In this document: positions 11,592-22,400 of the stretch, one piece after another | How positions within the stretch are numbered: position 1 is the stretch's first letter | How the letters are laid out: each line of letters opens with the position of its first letter | The notes under the pieces: generated by a model | What the model was told of the DNA's origin: nothing | Databases searched by the model: none | What the model saw: the letters and a program-made list of their open reading frames with translations, nothing else | NCBI RefSeq assembly: GCF_000003815.2 | Contig: NC_049980.1 | Location: 22,951,249-23,015,248, forward strand | Source: Branchiostoma floridae | Lineage: Eukaryota; Chordata; Leptocardii; Amphioxiformes; Branchiostomatidae | Direction of reading: 5' to 3' | Length of the DNA stretch: 64,000 nucleotides | Position numbers and translations under genes: made by a program

Positions 11592-12169
11592 CGAGGGGCG
11601 TGCAATAAGTAATGGTCCTGACCCACTTCCAGTTGTCTGATCTAAATGAAATTTTGTATGTTTAATAATTCATATCTCTATGGGTTATGTTGCAAAAGAC
11701 AGCTCTGAACTAATTGTGGTTTCTGATTTACTGGTGTTTGAACTTAGTCAGGTGCGAAATGGACCAGGTGTGAAATGGAACCAGTTGAGTGTCGCGCAGT
11801 GATCCGGTTTTTGTATTTGAAAGGACGCACACCAAAGAAGACTTTTGATGAAATAAATGAAACTTATGGTGATGATGCCCCATCATATGACCTTGTAAAA
11901 CGCTGGCATCCTGAATTCAAACGTGGCTGGAAGTCTGTGGAAACAGCTCCCAGACCTGGTCGTCCCTCTTGTGCCATTGATGAGGCATCAGTTGGAGGAC
12001 CAACCTGGGGTGTCCTACAAAATCTGTGTCCAGAGCTGCATCAAACGATGGGAGAAATGCATAACTCTGGGTGATTCCTATGAAGAGAAAGACTAATAAC
12101 TGTGCCAAGTTTCATTAATCTCCTGCTATGGGAAATGGGTCAGGACCATTACTAATTGCACGCCCCTCG
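11592..12169 (+). mobile_element. Internally deleted mariner element
   Basis: Terminal inverted repeats of about 38 bp (CGAGGGGCGTGCAATAAGTA, then ATGGTCCTGACCCA) face each other at 11592 and 12169. They are flanked by TA dinucleotides at 11590-11591 and 12170-12171, the target duplication of the Tc1/mariner superfamily. At 578 bp the copy is well below the roughly 1.3 kb of a full mariner. It retains only a 5' piece of the transposase frame (next entry) and is not autonomous. Confidence 0.9.
11775..12074 (+). pseudogene. Mariner transposase, N-terminal DNA-binding remnant
   Basis: A 99-codon frame. Residues 1-70 match the mariner N-terminal helix-turn-helix region: VIRFLYLKGRTPKKTFDEI, YGDDAPSYDLVKRW, EFKRG and the following APRPGRPS linker. 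After that the frame runs into unrelated sequence and the whole DDD catalytic domain is missing. So it cannot encode an active transposase. Confidence 0.88.
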
Positions 12170-12171
12170 TA

Positions 12172-13600
12172 GTACAGCTTTAGCGTAGGGCAATGGAACC
12201 ACATATGCCATTACGTACAATTGTCAAGGATTTCGTTTGGTAATTTGGATGAGTTGTAACGTTAATCAATAGAACTCTTGCCCTTACATCGGTAGGTTGA
12301 TTGTCCTTGCTAGGGATATTGTTGTCTTTTGTCTTATTATCAAAACATTATTACGTGCACATGAAATGTTACATTTATAATTGATTTCAACTAAAAGTAA
12401 CAATGGAGATGCGGTTACAACTTGAATAAAGGATAAAGGAGATGCGGTTATTCTGCATGGAGATGATGATGATTTTTATAAATAGACAATGATTATTTTG
12501 TAGATGATTGACATCAGACAAAAGGAATCCTAAATTAGATTGTGTAAAGTCCTTCTGACTGTGACTTCAGGTGCACAATGGTGTTGGAGTAATGATAGTA
12601 CAAAATGTAGTTTCTCAGGGTTCTTGGTTCTTTACTTTGTGGTGAGTTTGGGGTCCCAATTTATTGGATGAAGTACAATTATTGGAATAGTCCCGAAAGT
12701 TCATGCACAATTGTCAGGTTGATATAACGTTACTGTTTAAGAAATGCATGATGAAATACTAGTAATTTGTCCCCAACAACTGACTCTTACATCGGATAGA
12801 TTTCAGAATTGGCGAACAATAATTGACAAATAAAAGACAGGGAAGGCCCTGTTCAGCCACAAAACTGATAAAGAAATTTTTATTCCGAGTTGATCAGGGT
12901 GTTAGCCCGAGTACGCTTGGCCTTTTACCAGGGCCCGAGGACACTTAAGCCTTTTACCCCTGGTAAAAGGCCAAAGCGTCCGAAATGCCATTTCCTCCCG
13001 ACCCCACATGTCTGGACTTTGGGACTAGAAATTGAACAATTGAGACCACTGCAAGGTTGAAACGCAAAGTGATTTCACCTCCAAACTGCTTTATTCCTTG
13101 CATTCCTCCATGAGGAATTAGTCATGCTCAGCTTAATCTGAAAACGATTATTTATTTTGCGATATTACTGCCATTAGTTTTTCTCTTGGAGTTAATAATT
13201 AAAAATGATGACTTTGCCCTGCAGTTTGCATCAACATTCAATAAAGACTGGGAAACGAGAAGTTGTGGTGACGTTGTGATTTTGTTTTAATTTACTAGTT
13301 GTTAGTTCTTACTTGTCAGATGTAGATTATCTGTGTCAAGCACAAAACTATCTATATGCCACACACAGAGGTCACAAGATTCGTGCAACGAAAGGGTTAG
13401 GAAGTAACATTAACTTAGAGTTGGCATCTCACTGGACTGCCCCCAGTTTGGTCAGGCATTTCGCAAAGTGGCGCAATTCGTCGCCATATTCATTCTGTAA
13501 AATGGAATATTGTCATTTTCAAAGTTTCAAGTTTGTTCCAAGACGTTTGTGTCGTTCCTGTAAGTAGACCGTGTCAACCACCACCTTTAGAGTACACGGT
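12172..13600. other. Intergenic sequence with a strong hairpin
   Basis: No supported exon. It contains an inverted repeat (listed separately at 12913-12979). An 84-codon open frame at 13313-13567 has no recognisable domain or coding features and I do not call it. Confidence 0.5.
12913..12979. repeat. Inverted repeat / hairpin, about 20-bp arms
   Basis: ACGCTTGGCCTTTTACCAGG at 12913-12932 pairs with CCTGGTAAAAGGCCAAAGCG at 12959 onward with a single one-base bulge. A second, tighter pairing (GCCTTTTACC with GGTAAAAGGC) lies within it, so the stretch has three related arms. It could be a short MITE or a palindrome; no target duplication was identified. Confidence 0.8.
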
Positions 13601-13603
13601 CAT

Positions 13604-14388
13604 CATAAAGTCACAGAAATCCCACGGGACCTGCAGTCATGGATCAATACAGGTGAAGCGGGATGTATTGGAGTTAAATGAAGTTGAATGATGACTGGCA
13701 AAGGTTATACTTTTCCCATGTTTCACCGTTGTCTCGCGATCGTAAGCTTATAGTAGTAGTTAGTTATTAAGCTTATAAGGCAGTAATTATGATATATGTC
13801 CAAACCGGGGCCCGACCAGGATGTTTGCGGCAACAACAAAATGTTAAGTGTTTATCAATAATACGATTTATGTTCACGACAAATTATTTTACGTTCTGTG
13901 TGTTTTGTTGTATTTTATATCCTAGCTTTCGTTCTCAAAAGCTGCCCGGCCAGGCCCCCGGTTTGGAAATGTGACCGCAGCCTATACAGGACACGGCGGG
14001 TCGTAAACTTAAGTTGCTGCCATTCCGTTCACATGTGGTGGCCTTGGCAGAAGTACTGCGCTGAAGGTCGACAACAAGCTCAATTTTCTACCGACTATTT
14101 TCGATAAGTAGAAGTGACATTATCACCATCGCCATACAATATCATCACATGCAGAATTAGTCAATATTATTGTGGCCCGTTCACCTGTAGGCCAAAACTG
14201 TAAACTTAGACAATGTTGTCTTAGACTTAACTGTTATTAATAAAGTAGAATTAGTTCTTTAGAATTGTTAGATGATTAATAGACATGAACACTACTAGGT
14301 GTCATCTATCTCTCTTCCTTTCTCTCTCTCTGTCTGTCTCTGTCTCTCTCTCTCTCTCTCCCCCCCACTCTCTCTCTCTCTCCCCCCC

Positions 14389-14428
<40 letters not shown>

Positions 14429-15117
14429 CAATTTTGTGTGTAAAATGTTCCCACGCTTGCGCTGTCCACTGAGCAGATCAAGTCTTTCTCATGTGAAGTA
14501 ACAGAAGCCGGAGGGTAGCTATCTATCTTCACTTGTGCCTTTGTCTTTCACCTGATGATAGGGATCTGGTGCTCAGAGATATAAAATTGATGTATAGCTG
14601 AAAAGATGACACCCGATGAGTTATAAATTTAGAACCTGTCTGCTCTCAAGATTCTCCTTTGACAACTCACCTTGTAGGTTAATGAATTTAGAAAAAAGTC
14701 TACTATTTTATCCAAAGTCACTGCTGAGGGCTCGTGGGACCGGCGATCCCACGACCTCCCACGATAAGGGTATGGTAACCAGTTAATTACCTGTATTGTT
14801 ACTTGACGATGTGAACTAATGTCTGCCTAGAGTTATACATCCGTCAAACACCCCACCGCCCCTCACACACACACGCACACGCACAATTATACACCTTGCG
14901 CCATGGTCTGAATTCTGACAGAAAGATTACTTAATTTTCAGCTGACAGATGATGTGAGCCATTAAGTGTTTTAAAACCGCTGAAGCTATAAGAACCATGA
15001 CACCGTCACCAGTCTGATCACATACCGTGGCCTGAGCAGACGTACTGGGGTGAAGGTCGACAACGAGCTCAGCAGTCCCTTTTTCAGTGAGTAAGATTTA
15101 TTTCGTCTCCGTTTTAA
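13604..15117 (+). repeat. Duplicated upstream block, copy 1 (upstream of PLAT/EGF/CTLD gene)
   Basis: Several ordered segments recur in the same order at 30303-32156. At 13604-13730: GTCACAGAAATCCCACGG and TGGCAAAGGTTATAC. At about 14070: GAAGGTCGACAACAAGCTCA. At about 14480-14840: GAAGTAACAGAAGCCGGAGG, ATCTGGTGCTCA and TGTCTGCCTAGAGTTATAC. At 14969-15117: GGTGAAGGTCGACAACGAGC and TTTTTCAGTGAGTAAG. Similarity is interrupted by insertions such as the CT microsatellite. The conserved order points to segmental duplication with its downstream signal-peptide exon, not to independent insertions. Confidence 0.75.
14304..14425. repeat. (CT)n microsatellite
   Basis: Imperfect CT dinucleotide run with C-rich interruptions (CCCCCCC). 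Confidence 0.95.
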
Positions 15118-15118
15118 G

Positions 15119-15361
15119 GTGGTATCTCACTCCACTTGGGGCACCGATGTGCCACTGCTGGGTTCGTTCACTACGGCACCTTTGTCATATTTTCGCCGAT
15201 TTTTTTTTATAATTTAGATATTGCGTAATACGTAGCGGCATGACTTAACAGACAACAAAATACACAAAACGTAAGAAAATTCCTTTATCTCTGAAATTCG
15301 TTGAGTAATCTTTAGAACCCCGCAGTGCCGCACCGGTGCCCAAGTGCAGCGAGATACCACA
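15119..15361. mobile_element. MITE, about 240 bp
   Basis: The ends are inverted copies of each other: GTGGTATCTCACTCCACTTG at the left and a matching complement ending GCAGCGAGATACCAC at the right. The interior shares GACAACAAAATACACAAAAC and GTAAGAAAATTCC with the MITEs at 37452-37675, 32806-33080 and, loosely, 39389-39593. No open frame. Confidence 0.75.
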
Positions 15362-15528
15362 TTTTACGTCTGTATAGCTGTCCCCAGATGCTATGCGAAT
15401 TTCTATTTGTATGCACACTATCGGACTATATTCCTTGTGACCCTATATGTGTTAACAAAACATTTCGGGTTTCTTCTGTGGCTTAATGGCTTTTTGCAGA
15501 GAGCCACGTGTGTCCTTCAAACGCATTT

Positions 15529-16570
15529 ATACCCCCTTTCCGCTATGACATCAAAATAGTCACCGTGCGAGCGTATAGGATGGCGGTCCAACGATGAGGC
15601 AAAACGAGCGCCAAAAGAGTGCGCAATGAGCGCCCACTAATTTGGCCAGAGCGTGGAGTGAGCACCAAAACCCCGGAAAAATTGCTCTGGTGGAATCTCT
15701 ATGGCGACCCCTGCGCGTCCAAAAGTCAACGTCAGCACCATTTATACAAATATGGGCGACCTAAGATTTGACCAGATGTCTGGATTTGACAGACTACTCA
15801 ACGAATTCAGTCAGAGAAAAAGAAGAATATTATGCTTTGTGTGTCTTGTTGTCTTTGAAGTCATGCTTTTTACATCTTGTCCAAATGTCCAAATGATGAA
15901 ATCAAGGGTGTAAACAAATCCAATTTTGTTCAGTGTGCGTCTCACTTTAAGTACATGATCTGCTTGCCTTTTTTCAATTTGTTATATAAATTTTCCGTTT
16001 ATAGTAAATATCTTTATCATAGCATAATCATAGAATATTGAAACGCTTTGATTGGAATTAAAACTTCAACAATCTAAAAAAACAGGTGAAGAACATGAAA
16101 ACAAAATGTTATTATGTTATTTTGCCGAAATAAAAACTATAAGTCATGAAGTGATAAAACATTTCTTTAGTTGTTCAATTTGTATTACCCATGAGTTTGA
16201 TAAAGAAAGGATTCATCACAAAATCTTAGTGTGATTTGGCAACAAGATTTACAAAATACACTTAGACATTCGCGAATAAAATTGTTAACTAAAGTTGAGA
16301 CCATGAGAGGCGCTCTTTCAGCGATGGCTGTGCCCATTGCCCGTTCTTTCGGTGCTCACTGCGCTCGTGCGCGCTCTTTTGGCCCTCGCCCTGCGCATAT
16401 TGTTGGATCGATATCGTCGGTGCTCTCAGGACGACTGTTTTGTCCCTGCGACTGTGGCGCTCCCTACCCACTGGCGACCTAGGCGATTCCACCGCGTTTG
16501 TTGGCGCTCTGGCCAAATCTAATTCGCATAGAGACCGCGGCGAGAGCGCCATCCTAGTGGAAGGGGGTAT
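15529..16570. mobile_element. Non-autonomous element with CCCCCTTTCC ends, about 1.04 kb
   Basis: It starts ATACCCCCTTTCCGCTATGA and ends TCCTAGTGGAAGGGGGTAT, inverted relative to each other. GCGCTC/GAGCGC motifs crowd both ends, and the middle is AT-rich. The middle is homologous to that of 17595-18651 (for example ACTCAACGAATTCAG versus TTCAACGAATTTCAG, and CAAGGGTGTAAACAAATCC versus CAAGGCTGTAAACAAATCC). Open frames in the GC-rich ends are by-products of the repeats. Confidence 0.75.
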
Positions 16571-17594
16571 CAAGGAGCGCTCAGTAGTTCAAACAAATTG
16601 AATTCTTGAAGAACTGCATTTTGTGATTTTTTGTCAAATCATACTTTTGTGTCATGCATGATTTCATAATTAGAATCGTATACGAATTGAATAACTACAC
16701 ATAACGTTACGTGCTTTCATTCAGATATTCAAATCGAAGGATTTCGTAAAATAACTGACAAGAGAGAACTAGCAGAAATGTTCAAAGTACTTTCTCTGAA
16801 ATCCCTTGAGTGCTTTATCAAATCTTTGCTCATAAGAGGTGCTGACATTTGACTTTTCAACTTTTGTGGTTGCAAAATGCCGTCTCGTCGACTTTCGCCC
16901 AACTCCCGTTTGTTTGCAAAATATTGACTTTTTTTAACTGGCGGTTTATTCTGACATTACGGCCTCTGTGGTAACGCCAGTATGTAGGCTTTGTTTATGA
17001 CACAATTCCATATCTATATGGCCATGTCTATTTGGCCCGCGCATTCCATCAATTGCTTAGAAAAATTCCGACAAGAAAAAAACATCAACATTTATGGATC
17101 TCTTTCCTTTTTGTGAGAAACGTTTTGTCTTACTTTGTCTGAGTACAAGAGGTCATGGGAGGTTTATTATCATAATTGTATTCCCAGGCGATCGTCCGAG
17201 CCTCGTTTAATGTGATAGGGGACAAAATACACGGATTCCTCTGTCGATCTTGAAATCGGCCGACGTTCTTGCGATCGCGAAGTACGCCCTCAGATCGTCG
17301 ACAATGTGAATGGGGTATTAGCGAACACTGAAGAAGATGTGAAGTGGTCTTTCTCAGACAAAGCGAAAAGAGCCGGAGGTTATAAAAAATGTATTTCTAC
17401 TAGTTGTGAAGTTGAAAGTTTCTTATCTGACGGCACCGAATGAGCCATTCAACTGTCTGCTGTTAAGATTTTCAGTTTATCATAAACGCACTTACATGTA
17501 AATAAGATAGTACGATTTTAATGTCTACCATCTTTTTGCAAAGTGGAAGCAATCCCATGACACCTCCCCCATCCCGAAAAAGCAAACGGTAAGG
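16571..17594. other. Intergenic, nothing recognised
   Basis: I see no exon, RNA gene or element here. It separates two copies of the same MITE family. Confidence 0.5.
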
Positions 17595-18651
17595 CCCCCT
17601 TTCCACTTGACGGCGCTCTCACGGCGCTCTCACTGCGATGGAAAATTGGCCAGAGCGCCGTGAGAGCGCCGCGACGCCAGAAAAACTGCTCTAGTGGAAT
17701 CGCTCCGGCGACCCCAGCGCGCTCTCACCGCGACGAAAACTCAAATGTCGGCATATTTTTATGAGCTAACAAAAGTTTGAAAGATTGTTCAACGAATTTC
17801 AGAGATAGAGAACGAATCTCTTGGTGTATAGTGTATTTTCGTACTTTTAAAGTCATCCTTTTACGTCTTACATAACATTCAAAGAATAAAATCAAGGCTG
17901 TAAACAAATCCCATTTTGGTTACTGTACAGTCACTCAGCCCGAAATATACACGTTTGTCTTGTTCCTTTTTCTTAAATCTGTCATGTACCTTGTTCACCA
18001 TAAATTGTTTTATCATGCTACGCTTTTAGTGTAAATCATCCAACACCGAAACAGTTCGATTTATTGAAAACAGGACTTCAATAGTATAAATGTACAGATG
18101 AAGAACAAGAAAACTGATGTCATCATGTTGAAATTTAAAAAAAAATATATGTTGAGAAATGATAAACCTTTTTTTAAACCCTGGTTATTCCTTCTCAGTT
18201 TGTTTCAATGTAAATCATCGGTACATATTAAACATTTCTCCGGGTTCTGTCTGTTTCAAAAATACTTCTTCTCAAACTGCAGTTGAGAGCGCAGAGAGAG
18301 CGCCGAGAGAGCGCCGTCCTAGCTAATTTGGTATCATAAACCATTGTTGAGACCTATTGCGCTCGCTGTGTGCTCTCTTGGCGCTCACGGCGCTCGCTGC
18401 GCGCTCCCTTGGCGCTCTCTCTGCGCTCATCGTTAGATCGCCGTCCACGGCGCTCTCACGGCGACTGTTTTGAGCAGGTTCAAAACAGTCGCGGAGGTGA
18501 TGGCGACCATGGCGACCATGGCGCTCCCACCGCGCTCTCTGTGCGCTCCCATGGCGACCTTGGCGATCCCACCGCGCTCTCACCGCGCTCTTCCAAATTT
18601 GAGGTCGCAGAGAGAGCGCCGTGAGAGCGCCGTCCTAGTGGAAAGGGGGTA
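17595..18651. mobile_element. Non-autonomous element with CCCCCTTTCCACT ends, about 1.06 kb
   Basis: The left end CCCCCTTTCCACTTGACGGC is the inverse of the right end GCCGTCCTAGTGGAAAGGGG, with CGGCGCTCTCACGGCGCTCT at both sides. It is the cleanest copy in this window of a family also present at 15529, 32806 and 37452. No transposase remnant was seen. Confidence 0.82.
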
Positions 18652-18699
18652 TAAGAAGCTAGTGACCTGTACTGTTATTTGACGAGTCGTTGATCGATG

Positions 18700-19020
18700 T
18701 CTGTCTGCCTGGAGTCACTTATGCCCTCTATCCCACCATTGTATTTGTAAGATGTTCCCACGTTGAAAACGGCCGTGTCCCCTAGCGCTGGGCGGGTTTC
18801 CCATGTCCTTAAGTGATAGGGGCCGCAGGGTAATCATCTCTTGAGTTGTTCTATTGATAACCTTTCTTCCGATGACAGAGATTTGGTGCTTACAAAGTTG
18901 ATGTAGTGGAAAACAGTAGCGATCCCACGACATTCCTGGGAACGGTTACCAGCTAGCGATGTGTATTGTTATTTGACGGCGTGTATTCGCACTTCGTCAG
19001 TGATGTATGCCTGCACCTTA
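18700..19020 (+). promoter_or_regulatory. Upstream cassette near the PLAT/EGF/CTLD gene start
   Basis: Contains GTGACCTGTACTGTTATTTG, TCTGCCTGGAGTCACTTATG, GATGACAGAGATTTGGTGCT and GCTAGCGATGTGTATTGTTA. These match cassettes near 14480-14840, 30755-30965 and 36030-36265. It lies 0.4-0.7 kb before the ATG of the gene; the 36030 copy lies at the same distance before the ZP gene. A promoter or 5' UTR role is inference from position and duplication only. Confidence 0.45.
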
Positions 19021-19398
19021 AGATGAATTAAAGAAGGCCAAGACCTGGAGGCACCATTATCAAATTAGTTTTCAGAAACAGCATGTTTACAGTGCACCTT
19101 AAAATGTTACTTTCATCGTTTTATCAGACATCTTCGCCAGGTTTGAATTTCGTGGAACAGATTATTTTGCTTTCTCTTCAGCATTAAAACAACCATACTC
19201 TAAGGAGAATAACCATACTCTAAAATCTTGCATAAACAATATAATACACAATACACACCTTACCCAAGCAAAACATTGTGCAAAATGTGTCTAGTTGCTC
19301 GAATACCTTTGTGTTTGTGTTGTGTATCTCCTTAACTTAATGACTAACCTTCATCGACAAACTTTTGTTTGTATCAGAGGGAATAAACAAACGAGACC

Positions 19399-19465
19399 AT
19401 GAACCCAGGAGCGCTGTTCGGAGCAGCGGCCCTAGTGCTCGCGGTGACCCAAGTGGCCTCCCTAG
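19399..19465 (+). CDS. Signal-peptide exon of PLAT/EGF/CTLD gene
   Basis: Encodes [20 protein letters not shown], a 22-residue hydrophobic leader, then a GT donor in phase 1. The preceding AGAGGGAATAAACAAACGAG and the exon itself are nearly repeated at 36790-36856 before the ZP gene (MNPGALLGAAVLVLVVAQAT). This is the single coding piece shared by the two genes. Confidence 0.88.
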
Positions 19466-22400
19466 GTAAACAATGATAGTTTCTGAGTACCAACTCCTGT
19501 AAATAATTTTTATCTGTTCGTCACTTTTTTGTTCTGTTTATGTCTGATGAACACATGCTTTGTTCATTTGGTTATGATTATTCACAATTAAGCTTGATTT
19601 CTATTGAACATTCGCTGTGGGTGGGGGTAGTGGAAATAGTACCGGGTTGGTCAACACCACGGCGTTGGTCTTCAAGGTCACGTTTGTCACAAAGTCAACG
19701 TGGCTTTGCTCTCAAGGCCGAAGCTCCATTTTACATTGAAATTAACTCAAGGTTCACTGAGATTAACAGACTGATTTTTTCCTTTAAATAAATTGTGTAA
19801 AACACTGAAACTCATTAATATATGTATCAATAGATTTCACTAGTTGCACTTGTACCAGCTGGTGTACTGTATGAAAACAAGTGTATATTTTTGTTCTAAA
19901 CGGAGCAGCGACTCACACTCTCACCATAAAGACGGATGATGCTCCTTACTCTGGGAGTACAAATTCCTTGACCGTGGGGATTTTTTCTGATGATTGTGAC
20001 ATCATCAATGCGTGTGTGACAGAAACAGTATCCGAACTCACGTCAAGTGGGTAGGTACAAATAAATAGACACTTAATGGTTCCAAGAAGTCGATATGCTG
20101 TTTATTTCTACTAACGGGTAAATACTATCAGTACTATCCAGATCATAATATGCTTGGGATAGTATCTTTTGAGGTAAAAGAAAAACGTGCTGAGTATTCG
20201 CCAGACGGTTAACTATGGGTCTATATAGTGTAGGTGTCTGTAATTGCAAAACAAATTGAGTACTGTATCAAAAACTTGGCCATATTCGTTTTTGACACCA
20301 CAGAGATTCTTTTGCTTGATTCGCACTTCTTATTTCCTACTGAGATATGCGTTCTTTTACAAATGTACACATGCTTAAAATATTATTTACATTCCAACAT
20401 CTAAGGACGGAGTATGTTCGACAATTCGATGATGAGGATTTCGGTGATCCTACGAGGCTCAAACTGAGAACTTCTGGGAGCAATGGGCTGCGGATCGAAT
20501 GGGTCAGTTTTTTATTCTCCATGTTATGTCTAGTTTTGATATCATCGTTAATTTGCACAAGACTATTTCAATCGTTATAGACATAGACAAACACCATGTA
20601 AATGTCTCTTTTCTTGCAGGTCAATGTGCACAACGCTTACACTGGGCGACAGCGTCGATTTTTCTGTCACGTACACGAGCTCGAGAATTGTGTTTTGTCC
20701 ACTGATTCTAGCGAGGGTAGCCGGGAAATCTACCTGGATTTTGAGGGTTAGTACCTTGTAAACATCACATCAGACTAATACTTTGAAGTCTTTGAAATCT
20801 TTGAAATCTTTATTAACATACCACGTAGCAGACATTTAGTTATGTCTGAATTATGTTGGTATTTACATGTGCTCCTCCGGGGAGAAATACACTATAAGTT
20901 ACGTACATCAATTCAAAAAGACAGCATAGTTCAAAATCTTAATTGCTAACAATACGATTTGTATCACGAATAAGGAACCATTGGTCTTAGACTACATATC
21001 ACAATCAAGACAGGTGTTCGGTTAATATTGAAAGACGTGCACAATATAATAGTCGATATAACTTGTTCAAAAAATGTGTTCAAAAGTCACTCAATTCGTT
21101 CAAAAGTCACTCAGGGATCAGGCCATACTTGTTAATCAGTTGGCATATGTACGGTATTGGCGAGTTTCTATATCTATTGGTTCGTGCTGCTGGGCAATCT
21201 AACTTCTCACTGTTTCTGGTAGTGCGGCCAGTTATCTGAAATCTTTGCGGAGGTAGCCAGTCTCTGTACTCAGATTTCAAGAGTGACTTAGCAAACTTAA
21301 CACATAACAGATCCCTTCTCTCAGATAGCCGTGACAGTCCTAGTCGTTGGAGTGCACGGTCGTATCCTACGTAGGAGTCACCAAGAATAATGCGGCACGC
21401 CCGTCTTTGGATCCGCTCAAGGCTTCGTTCCTGGGTTTTAGTGAGACCGGGGGACCAGGCAGGAGCTGCATACTCCAGGATAGGTCTAATGTTTCAAACT
21501 AGCCGGTCCTTACAAAAACACTTGATGACCAATTATGTATGTATGATAATGATGTGAATGAGTAAAAAGAAAACCGTGATATTTTATTTAACCAAATAGA
21601 ACCAAGTGCACACAGCCTAAAGATAAAGACTGGTGATCCTGATTATGCTGGGACTGATGATTCTCTGACCATCGAAATCTTTTCGGACGTTTGCAACGGT
21701 ACCTGCGTGTCAACGACGGTGTCTAGGCTCACGGCACAGAGGTAGGTACTATCAATTATAGACATGGCCTATTTTGATATTGTCGAGTATAGAATTGTAG
21801 GTACACAAATACAGATGTTTGTGTATCATGGCTCATAAAAAGAGTTAGGTACGAGTATTATAAATCACGTAATTGTTACATGTACCCCGGGGTCTAGAAA
21901 TCCTACCTTTTTCCCCATGTAAAAACATCTATAGCCAAAAACAAAGGCATGCGTCTCGGATAGCACATCTAAAGCTGAGAGACAAAAGAACTTGGTCTTG
22001 GTCCAAGCTTTCTCAGAGTCTTATCCATTGTCATCAGATATTGCTTATTAAGAAAAATATTTTCCCCAACTTTTAATTGCTCTTGATGTATTTCAAGTAA
22101 CCGAGACGTGTCGATCTGCGATTTTAGTCACGACTGCTACTTAAAGTAAATGGACCTTGTTTCTAACTCTATAGGACCGAGTATGATCGATTCTTCTTCG
22201 CTCCTGATTTCGGCGATCCCACCAGGATTCACATTACAACGTCAGGGGCAGACATTCTTATAGTGGACTGGGTAAGTGTCATGGAAATACTTACTTTTCT
22301 GCCAATTCCTATAAATTAGTAGTTTGAGACTAATTGAGCCATTGTCGGTAGAGAATTTTCATGACTGTTTTTAACAGATTAATGTGTACAACGCCCACTC

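Noticed and set aside
13313-13567. 84-codon plus-strand open frame
   Set aside because: No domain, no splice context, no paralogue; length is within chance.
16231-16573. Overlapping open frames rich in Arg, Ala and Ser, and similar ones at 18323-18682
   Set aside because: They follow the GC-rich GCGCTC repeats at MITE ends on both strands and have no protein logic.
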